Positions 56,457 through 64,000 of a stretch of 64,000 nt of DNA are shown one piece after another. The notes beneath the pieces are model-generated. The model did not search any database, was not told the DNA's origin, and was given only the letters and a program-made list of their open reading frames with translations. A program made the translations under genes and the position numbers. Source of the DNA: Pteria penguin (Eukaryota; Mollusca; Bivalvia; Pterioida; Pteriidae); assembly GCA_035048485.1 (NCBI GenBank), contig CM068588.1:1922001-1986000 (forward strand), written 5' to 3'. Position 1 is the stretch's first letter, and each line of letters begins with the position of its first letter.

Positions 56457-56468
56457 GGCGCGGGGGTC
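56425..56468. repeat. Homopolymer C8-T22 tract
   Basis: A C run followed directly by about 22 T and then GGCGCGGGGG. Base count here is likely unreliable. Confidence 0.7.
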
Positions 56469-56852
56469 TTTACAAAACGAAACGAAATTGAAGGTTTAAC
56501 CCCCTCACTTTTGAAATGCTTACTGCAGCCCGTATTTATGAATGGTTTGTCAGACCCAGATGGTATCGTAAATACAAGTTACAGAAGATAACATTCTTTT
56601 AGACGACTGAACACAAAGGGGTATCTTCCATCTCTTTCCACATATGATTCGTTTTAAGCCAGTTCATATTTAAGTTTTGAATGTTAACTGAAAACGATAT
56701 GTAGTGGGCGAGCCATACTGTTTCCATTAAAGATAAAGCAGACAGGATTTCCTTTACATTTCTATATTTCTTTCGATGTGACTATTGTAAAGTAAACATT
56801 GTTAAAATATAAAACAACCGGAAAACAATAACACATGGGACACTCGTGACTT

Positions 56853-57023
56853 AGGCGGATCTAGACATTTTTGAAAGGGAATGGTTGCAGCCTCCCATAA
56901 CTAATGTTTTGCACTAACGGGGGCTTGCAGTCCTAAGATTGGTCGAAAATGACCTTTTTGGTAAAATTTTCTGACCAAGGGGAGTTGCTTACACCCCACC
57001 CCCTTCTGAATCCGTCAATGCAT
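56853..57023. mobile_element. Short element with GGCGGATCTAG-type ends
   Basis: TTAGGCGGATCTAGACATTT on the left and CTTCTGAATCCGTC on the right are weak inverted ends. The GGGGGCTTGCAG and CACCCCACCCCCTT internal blocks resemble the interiors of the related elements. Tentative. Confidence 0.4.
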
Positions 57024-57059
57024 GCTGTGCAGGCAAATGTGGAACGGTCGAGATATAGA

Positions 57060-57849
57060 TGACCAATTATAGGACAATCAGTACATACAGAAAATCAAAT
57101 GTGGGTCAATGGGTATATACAGAAAATCAAATGTGGGTCAATCGGTATATATAGAAAATCAAAAGTGGGACAATCGATAAATGTGGGACAATCGGTATAT
57201 AAAGACAACTAAATGTGGGAAAATTGGGATATACAGAAAGTTAAAATGTGGACAAACTGGATATACGGAAAATCAACCTTGGGTCAATCGGAATTAAATT
57301 GGTTTACTTTCTTCAATAAACAATTAGTTCACATATATGGTGACGGCATGATACAATGCATAGAAATTTATACTTTTACAACGGACCCACCTGAAGGAGT
57401 GAGGGATCTTTTACGTGTCACGCCTACCGTGACACGAGACCTCGGTTTTAGTGTCTCGTCCGAAAGACATGACACCGGTACACACATTGCGGGAGTCAAA
57501 CCCAGGACCTCTCGGTCATGAGGCGAACGTCTCATCCACTGAGCCCGACGGCTTCCGCATATACAAACAATCAAATGTTGGACAATCGGTATATGCAGTA
57601 AATTAAATGTGGGACAATCGGTATATACAGAAAACTAAATGTGGGACAATCGGTAAGTACAGAAAATCAAATGTGGTACAATCGGTATATGCAGTAAATT
57701 TAAATGTGGTACAATCGGTATATGCAGAAATTACATGTGGGACAATCGATATATACAGAAAAATAAATGTGGGACAATTGGTATATACAGAAAATCTCAA
57801 ATGTTGGGCAATAAGTAGATAAGAAAAATCAACTGTGGGACAATCGATA
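57060..57849. repeat. 31-32-bp minisatellite, left part
   Basis: Units of TGTGGGACAATCGGTATATA plus CAGAAAATCAAA. The array is interrupted by a SINE (57331-57558) and then by the large inverted-repeat element at 57850. It resumes at 59217. Confidence 0.92.
57331..57558 (-). mobile_element. Family 2 SINE inserted in the 31-bp array
   Basis: The minus strand begins GCCGTCGGGCTCAGTGGATG (box A) and GGGTTTGACTC (box B). It runs through GTCTTTCGGACGAGACAC, GTCACGGTAGGCGTGACACG and CTCACTCCTTCAGGTGGGTC to GCCGTCACCATA. Array units lie on both sides. Confidence 0.85.
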
Positions 57850-59216
57850 TATTATCACCATGTGAAATGTTATTTTACATGTTTCAAATCAAGTTACTCC
57901 GTATAATTTAGAAATCACTTAAATCATTCTTAATTACTTGTTTGGTCATTTTAGGGTCTCATAGATAAACTGTGTGCGACATTTATCGCTCTAAGAAGCC
58001 GTAAGGAAAACAGACAATTATTCCGGGTATAAGGTGTTAATTGATAAAAACAATAAATGCCTTACATGCCAATGACAATTGTGACCGGCATGTCCACTTA
58101 ACTACTTAGTTATCTTTGTAAAAATATATTTGATTGGGTAAAAGTTAAATTGTTGTTGTCAAAAGGGGCGTAATCCCAGTTCAGTATAAAGTTTTAATTA
58201 CTCAGATATAGGATAGATAGTTAGATAGAAAGAGAGGAAGAAAGTAAGAACTGAAGGAACTTAGTAACGAAATAGAGTGAATATCCGTCAAGAATCGTGC
58301 GTTCACCTCACTGTCATATAAGGACATCACGATAGCTTATAAAGAATTCCCCGTTAAGATTGTAAGAAGTGGAGAGCAATTTACGTATATAGTATATTAC
58401 TGAATTTGTAATAAATGCGGAAGCCGGTGTGGCCTAGTGGATAAGGTGCTCGGCTCGTGATCGAGAGGTCGCGGGTTCGACTCCCGCCCGGGGCACACCG
58501 GTGTTCTGTCTTTCGGATGAGACAGTAAAAACCGAGGTCCCGTGTCACGGTAGGCGTGGCACGTAAAAGATCCCTCACTGCTTCGGGTGGGTCCGTTGCA
58601 AAGGTCTAAATTTGTATGCAATGCATCAGGCAGATGCCGTCACCATATACGTGAAATAATCGTGGAGTGACGTAAAACAATAATCAAACAAACAAAATGT
58701 AATAAATACGGAAAATATATACACATGTGAGCTAATTCCCTTAGTAACCACCGCCACGTCTTTAAGGTGGAGAAACAACTACGTAACCAACCACGAAAAC
58801 GGCGGCGGTTATAATTGGTGGAGATTTTTTACTCTATAATGACCAAACAAGTAATTAAGAATGATTTAAGTGATTTCTACTTTATACTGAGTAACTTGAT
58901 TTCAAACGTAAAATAATTATGACGGCCGCCGTTTTCGCCACCTTATTTTTACAAAGATAGTTAAGTGGACATGCCGGTCACAATGGTCATTGGCATGTAA
59001 GGCATTTATTATTTTTTTTTTATTCAATTAACACCTTATACCCGGAATAATGGACTGTTTTCCTTACAGCATTAGAATGATAAATGTCGCACACAGTTTA
59101 TCTCAGAGACCCTAAAATGACCAAACAAGTGATTAAGAATTATTTAAGTGATTTTTAAATTATACTGAGTAACTTGATTTCAAACATGTAAAATAACATT
59201 TCACATGGTGATAATA
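57850..59216. mobile_element. Large inverted-repeat element (1.37 kb) inside the minisatellite
   Basis: The left arm, 57850 to about 58125, reappears inverted at about 58940-59216 (TATTATCACCATGTGAAATG; GGGTATAAGGTGTTAATTGA; GACCGGCATGTCCACTTAAC). A partial extra copy of the right arm lies at 58838-58920. TA flanks both ends (57848-57849, 59217-59218), and array units resume immediately. The space between the arms holds a SINE (58417-58697). No ORF of note. Confidence 0.85.
58417..58697 (+). mobile_element. Family 2 SINE, best-preserved copy
   Basis: Box A TGGCCTAGTGG (58430-58440) and box B GGTTCGACTCC (58474-58484) fit the pol III consensus. A possible anticodon arm CTCGG-CTCGTGA-TCGAG lies between them. 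The body is TCGGATGAGACAGTAAAAAC, GTGTCACGGTAGGCGTGGCA, AAAGATCCCTCACTGCTTCG, GGTGGGTCCGTTGC and CAGATGCCGTCACCATA. The tail is ACGTAAAACAATAATCAAAC. The strong head and boxes suggest a young copy. Confidence 0.88.
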
Positions 59217-59218
59217 TA

Positions 59219-59472
59219 CAGAAAATCAAATGTAAGACAATCGATATATACAGAATAACTCAAATGTGGGACAGTAGGTAAATACGAAAAATCAACTGTG
59301 AGACAATCGATATTATACAGAAAATCAAAGGTGGGACAATCGATAAATATATAAAGACAATTAAATGTGGGAAAATTGGGATATACAGAAAGTTAAAATG
59401 TAGGGCAAACTGGATATACGGAAAATCAACCTTGGGTCAATCGGAATTAAATTGGTTTACTTTGTTCAATAA
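59219..59472. repeat. 31-32-bp minisatellite, right part, with a direct duplication
   Basis: The array resumes after the 1.37-kb element. Its last part (about 59340-59472) repeats 57180-57315 almost base for base, ending in the unique stretch CGGAATTAAATTGGTTTACT. A block of array plus flank was therefore duplicated. Confidence 0.85.
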
Positions 59473-59505
59473 AACTTTCAGCCTACCACTGTTTCAACGT
59501 TGAGC

Positions 59506-60125
59506 GTCACTGGGTATGATAAAGTTTGGGACAGTATTTCTGTATGTCAGTTGCCCCAATGCACTAGACCTCATGACTATGGATTATATATATCCATTAC
59601 TTCACTGGGTATGATAAAGTTTGGGACAGTATTTCTGTATGTCAGTTTTCCCAATGCACTTGACCTCATGACTATGGATTATATATAACCATTACTTCAC
59701 TGGGTATGATAAAGTTTGGGACAGTATTTCTGTATGTCAGTTGCCCCAATGCACTAGACCTCATGACTATGGATTATATATATCCATTACTTCACTGGGT
59801 ATGATAAAGTTTGGGGCAGTATTTCTGTATGTCAGTTGCCCCAATGCACTAGACCTCATGACTATGGATTATATATAACCATTACTTCACTGGGTATGAT
59901 AAAGTTTGGGGCAGTATTTCTGTATGTCAGTTGTCCCAATGCACTAGACCTCATGACTATGGATTATATATAACCATTACTTCACTGGGTATGATAAAGT
60001 TTGGGGCAGTATTTCTGTATGTCAGTTGTCCCAATGCACTGGACCTCATGACTATGGTTTATGTACAGCCATTAACCTACCTCATCGGGTGCGATAAGTT
60101 TCTGAGAAATATTTCTGTGTGTCCG
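59506..60125. repeat. 95-bp tandem repeat
   Basis: Six units of CACTGGGTATGATAAAGTTT, GGGACAGTATTTCTGTATGT, CAGTTGCCCCAATGCACTAG and ACCTCATGACTATGGATTAT. The last unit is strongly diverged. Confidence 0.95.
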
Positions 60126-60129
60126 TTGT

Positions 60130-60670
60130 CCCAGTGCATTGAACTTTGACCTGGTCAAGGAACATAACCGAAACACTGGGGGGTCGTTTTACGTACTTCG
60201 ATTTTAAGGTCTCGTCCAAAGGATTGAAAAGGAGGCAGAAATGATAGATCTCTCTGAATAATGATTTTACTCTGACAGAATGTCTTAGCTCCGTGAGATA
60301 TTAGCTGATGGTAATAATAACATCGTCAAATGTAGGAGTAGTGATGAGTTATTCACCCGGTCCGAGTGAGCTGGGATAATCACTTTCCCATCCATTATCT
60401 CTGAAGTTTACTAAGCGAATATTAATTAAAAAAAATGGATCATCGTCGCAAGTTTTTTTTTTCGATTAGTAGACTGTGCTTATTAACTGTAATTTGTATA
60501 CTCTTTCTAAATTTTGGGAAAGGTTTTTCAAATATCGAGGGAAGTGGGAAGGTACTACACCACCCCATGCCGGTTCCTCTGCCTATGATACCAGTATCTG
60601 CCGCCCATCTTTCTGATGTTATGTTGATACGGTTTTCTGAAAAATTCTCATTTCTGGTATTTATCGTTAT
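60130..60670. other. AT-rich region without recognised gene
   Basis: The 85-codon ORF at 60435 has a hydrophobic N-terminus but no other support. Confidence 0.35.
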
Positions 60671-60680
60671 AGAGCCTGAA

Positions 60681-60786
60681 CAATCTTATTAAAACGCGAC
60701 TTGTACTCTGTTCCACTACGATACTTCGTGTACAACGTAGAGTATCGTAGAGGAACGGAAGTACAAGTCGTGTTTTAATAAGATCG
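60681..60786. mobile_element. Foldback element with 10-bp flanking duplication
   Basis: Arms of about 44 bp (from ATCTTATTAAAACGCGACTT at 60683 to its inverted copy ending 60784) surround a loop of about 14 bases. Identity is about 90%. AGAGCCTGAA flanks it at 60671-60680 and 60787-60796, a probable target duplication. The insertion lies at the first bases of a SINE head. Confidence 0.85.
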
Positions 60787-60890
60787 AGAGCCTGAATAGC
60801 TCATTTGGTTAGATGATTGGCCCGTGACCGAGAGGACCCAGGTTGGAGTCTCTGAGATGAGGTTTGTAAAAATCTCACGACCCTGAGACA
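60787..60890 (+). mobile_element. tRNA-like SINE head
   Basis: GAGCCTGAATAGCTCATTTG (box A) and CCCAGGTTGGAGTCTC (box-B-like) with CCCGTGACCGAGAGG between them. No family 2 body follows; another SINE begins directly. Confidence 0.6.
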
Positions 60891-60892
60891 TG

Positions 60893-61127
60893 GACGGAAG
60901 CCGTTGTGGCTCACTGGATGAGGTGCTGGGGTGACTGATAGGTCCCGGGTTCGACTCCGCCGTCGGTACACCGGTGTCCTGTTATTTGGATGAAATAGAA
61001 AAAAATAAACACCGAGATGTCATATCCCTGTAATTATGGTACGTAAAAGATCCCTCACTGCTTCAGGTGAATCTGTGGCGTGTGTTTAAATTTCTCTCTG
61101 CATTGCATCTGACAGATGTTGTCACCA
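60893..61127 (+). mobile_element. Family 2 SINE copy
   Basis: GACGGAAGCCGTTGTGGCTC and GGTTCGACTCC (boxes A and B), ACACCGGTGTCCTG, TACGTAAAAGATCCCTCACT, GCTTCAGGTGAATCTG and CTGACAGATGTTGTCACCA. It is truncated where GGGGCGGATCCAGG of another element begins. Confidence 0.85.
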
Positions 61128-61604
61128 GGGGCGGATCCAGGTTTTGGATATCTGGTATTGCTTACCATGGATCATTGGATGTGAAGTAAGGGTTTCACTA
61201 ATGAAGCTAGCATCTATGCTTCCACTCACCATCCACTTCTTCGATTTGTATTTTTTTTTTCATTTTATATATAATGTATGTATTTATATACATGTATTTG
61301 ATTGTGTACGTATGTGTGTGTGTTTGTATGTCTGTGTCTGTCTGTATGTGTGCCGAGTCCTTATATTAACAGTATATATTGTACATACTTTTTATACTCC
61401 TGGAATCAAAGATTTGTGATTGTTTTTGTGAAGTATTTCAAGAAAAACAGAACTGTAAAATTTGGATTTCAATTGTTTTAAGTGTATCAGTACTCAGTTT
61501 AAATGCATGTGGCTAAACCACAAAGTCATTCGAGCTTTGTATCTGAATTAAATTCGCCATTGAAATATTTTATGTATATGCATTTAACTGATCAAGACAT
61601 ACTA

Positions 61605-61752
61605 CAGTGGCGGATTTAGAGGGGGGGGCTCCTTTTGGTCATATATTTACAAGTAAAAATCCAGATTTTGCACCAAAAATGGCCGAGAAGTTTGGCTAAT
61701 ACTCATTTGCCCCCCCCCCCCTCACTTTTCGGAAATCCTGGATCCGCCACTG
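61605..61752. mobile_element. 148-bp MITE with CAGTGGCGGAT ends
   Basis: CAGTGGCGGATTTAG at the left and GGATCCGCCACTG at the right, flanked by TA on both sides (61603-61604, 61753-61754). G8 and C10 runs lie inside. Related ends at 52848, 56853 and 61130. Confidence 0.82.
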
Positions 61753-62424
61753 TACTACAGTCACTCTTTTTAATACCCATATAACAATACCTCAGTATAT
61801 GAACTGTGTCTGCAATGTTCTTTTTCTCTTCTTACAGTTGTATATTGAAATGTAGGACAAAAAATTGTATTTATAAATTTTGTGCTACAGAGAATGAAGA
61901 TAAGTTTCATCTTTAAAATGATACCCTGAAATGTCCTTTGGTTTAAGATTAAAATTCTTGAAGCATTATTGCTATAGAACACCGTGTGTCTTTAATTCAA
62001 TTATTCAGTACAAACCGCACTAATGATTTGTATGATACGGCGAAAATTGTGTCAGAAAATCTTTATGATTTAATGTCAACACTGGAATTACTTCACTATT
62101 GATACTGTCAATATTACGCATACTTTTACTTTGGATATTTGTGTGATTGACCTTGGTATAGATTTCAATGTATATACTATGGACAAATTGTTTCCATTTC
62201 ACTAATTTGCGCAAGTGGTCATACTGGACGCGAACTAACAGCAATTACCTATTTTAAGCAAACTTAACCCTGTCTAGACACACGTTTAGACAGGATCACA
62301 ATTTATTCTCTTTATTTGTTTCCTGTTAAGAAACCAGTTTCCAGTGCCACTGATATGATATTCGAGGTTCATTTGACAGTCAAACTTTTGAAGGGAAGAC
62401 TCCCATTTAAGCCATTGTAAAACA

Positions 62425-62612
62425 AGACAAAAAAACCTCCCAAAAACAACAAGAACATGAACAAAAAAAAAACAACCCCAAAAAATTAATTAAAAATAAT
62501 AATAATAATAAAAAAAATAACGTCCCCAAAGAAAAACCCCCAAAACAATAACAAACGAACGAACAAAAACAAAGAAAAAAAAAAACCCCCAAAAAAGAAA
62601 ACAAAAAAAAAT
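62425..62612. repeat. A-rich tract with regularly placed C runs
   Basis: CCCCAAAA-type blocks in poly-A context; the opposite strand has at least four G3-5 runs separated by T-rich spacers. The Phe/Cys/Leu-rich minus ORF is a translation of it. A similar tract occurs at 36880-36955. Confidence 0.8.
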
Positions 62613-62849
62613 CCACCTTTTCACTTCAGAATATTTTCTGATACCGGTATGAAAATGGCATTATAAAATCCAGAATCCGGAACGGCAAAGTACCGAATGG
62701 GTTCACTCACGAAACTGCTAGCTCTTGGTTTGATTTTCTGAATCTACTTAGTATTTAAACAATAAACATTATAATCACTCAATATATTCATGTATTTGTT
62801 TATCTATTCGCTTTTAAATATAGCAGGTCATTAATTTGACACAGAAGTA

Positions 62850-62883
<34 letters not shown>
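62850..62883. repeat. Poly-A run
   Basis: Over 30 consecutive A, possibly a retroposon tail although no body is recognised to its left. Confidence 0.7.
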
Positions 62884-62885
<2 letters not shown>

Positions 62886-63159
62886 GGTCCGGATCGTTGT
62901 CTCAAGACTCGTTGGATAAGTATTGTTGAAAAGTCACATTTCTGAATTTATATATTGTGTCTGAATAAGATCTGTAAAATTTATCAAACGTTTTTCGAAG
63001 TTTATTATATCTATAACCCTGAGTCAGAAGCTTAAAATGATTTGAAAATATGCAAAAATAGAGTTTCGCATTCCCCTTTTCAAATTCTCTGTTAGACTCA
63101 TTACCAATAATGTTACTATACATAAATAAGTCATTAAAGGGTTATTATAAACTAGGCCT

Positions 63160-63560
63160 GCATCTAGTAACACCTCTTCTATATGGTCATACTGAGGTAA
63201 CACCTCTTCTACATGGTCATACCGAGGTAACACTTCTTCTATATGGTCATACTGAGGTAACACCTCTTCTATATGGTCATACCGAGGTAACACTTCTTCT
63301 ATATGGTCATACTGAGGTAACACCTCTTCTACATGGTCATACCGAGGTAACACTTCTTCTATATGGTCATACTGAGGTAACACCTCTTCTATATGGTCAT
63401 ACCGAGGTAACACTTCTTCTATATGGTCATACTGAGGTAACACTTCTTCTACATGGTCATACTGATGGAACAACTCTTCTATATGGTCATACTGAGGTAA
63501 TATTTCTTCTATATGGCCAAACTAAGGTAACACCTGTTCTATATGGTCATATTGAGGTAC
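63160..63560. repeat. 30-bp minisatellite, 60-bp higher order
   Basis: About 13 units of ACACCTCTTCTATATGGTCA plus TACTGAGGTA. Units alternate ACTGAGG/ACCGAGG and CACCTC/CACTTC, so the real period is 60 bp in the first two thirds. Open frames on both strands follow from the 30-bp period. Confidence 0.95.
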
Positions 63561-63719
63561 ATTGTAACACATGATTGCACTGTACACCTCATTCATATTT
63601 ACAGAAGTTAACAACAAAGAAGTACCGAAGGGTTAACCATACCTCAGAGTCCATGGAATAAAAGGACAAAATCGTGTACAATGTTATATTCAGATAAATG
63701 CGAATCACAATTACACAGA

Positions 63720-63770
63720 AGTGAGACCAGGTGCCCGGGAGGAGTAAGCGCCCCCTGCTTGCATGCAGCA
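63720..63770 (+). repeat. Dispersed motif AGACCAGGTGCCCGGGAGGA
   Basis: Also at 5143-5162 and, diverged, at 5791-5833 where GTAAGCACCTCCTGCTT follows, as GTAAGCGCCCCCTGCTT does here. Nature unknown. Confidence 0.6.
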
Positions 63771-63824
63771 CCCGTCGCGAAAGTCCTGCAACAAGTTTTC
63801 AAGTCGAGGGAGTAAACACATAAA

Positions 63825-63853
63825 TACACACACCCCTACACGCACACACACCC

Positions 63854-63912
<59 letters not shown>
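63825..63912. repeat. (CA)n microsatellite
   Basis: About 25 perfect CA units preceded by ACACACACCCCTACACG-type interruptions. Confidence 0.97.
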
Positions 63913-63914
<2 letters not shown>

Positions 63915-64000
63915 TTGAAGTCACAGCATTCATGAACATGCATGAATTGCAGATCACGTGGTATCAAGCTCATGAATAAATTGGTAGGATTTCTCCATAC

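Noticed and set aside
58417..58500. Genuine tRNA gene
   Set aside because: Boxes A and B are good, but the acceptor ends do not pair and the same SINE body follows in several copies, so it is a SINE head.
61144..61419. 91-codon ORF with Cys/Val-rich C-terminus
   Set aside because: Most of it comes from a TG/TA simple-sequence stretch and a SINE-adjacent fragment.

Overview
This is eukaryotic genomic DNA, AT-rich, with spliced genes, long repeat-filled introns and a 500-base assembly gap at 23139-23638. The repeat repertoire points to a bivalve mollusc: tRNA-derived SINEs, a tandem-core element bounded by GCTCACCTGAGC / GCTCAGGTGAGC, short inverted-repeat elements and very many minisatellites. 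That placement is inference; I cannot name the species.

Four loci can be supported. (1) 2-688 (+) is the 3' end of a carbohydrate sulfotransferase of the HNK1/chondroitin type (Sulfotransfer_2). (2) 9176-13643 (-) holds five downstream exons of ATP23, the mitochondrial inner-membrane metallopeptidase/assembly factor, with its HEXXH site; the N-terminal exon or exons were not found. (3) 27181-35405 (-) is a complete nine-exon WDR82. All junctions are in phase and the protein is 313 aa, the same length as human WDR82. (4) 38263-44759 (+) is a complete four-exon glycerate kinase (GLYCTK, 552 aa). WDR82 and GLYCTK are head-to-head with 2.86 kb between start codons, the same arrangement I know from human 3p21. 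A weak fifth candidate at about 4616-5460 (+) looks like pieces of a class A GPCR (TM4 and TM5).

Most of the rest is repeats. About twenty tandem arrays have units from 15 to 145 bp, including a 33-bp array of about 2.2 kb at 49556-51780 that gives false ORFs of about 745 codons on both strands. Nonautonomous DNA transposons with inverted ends lie at 2334-3417, 16202-16821, 24489-25055, 29461-30215, 34706-35029, 57850-59216 and 61605-61752. Four copies of a 220-245 bp element carry near-palindromic ends. At least ten SINE copies or fragments are present, and several elements are nested.

The most notable observations are these. The ATP23 intron after the IRAA exon contains a 71-bp minisatellite in which every unit repeats the exon's own 3' end and GTAAGT splice donor, giving 11 decoy donors. 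The GLYCTK start codon is the last unit of a 17-bp repeat whose earlier units place ATG-TGA start-stop uORFs upstream. A perfect 120-bp palindrome at 18874-18993 lies beside a degenerate hammerhead-like core. A 1.37-kb inverted-repeat element sits inside a minisatellite, and a 102-bp foldback flanked by a 10-bp direct repeat sits at the head of a SINE.
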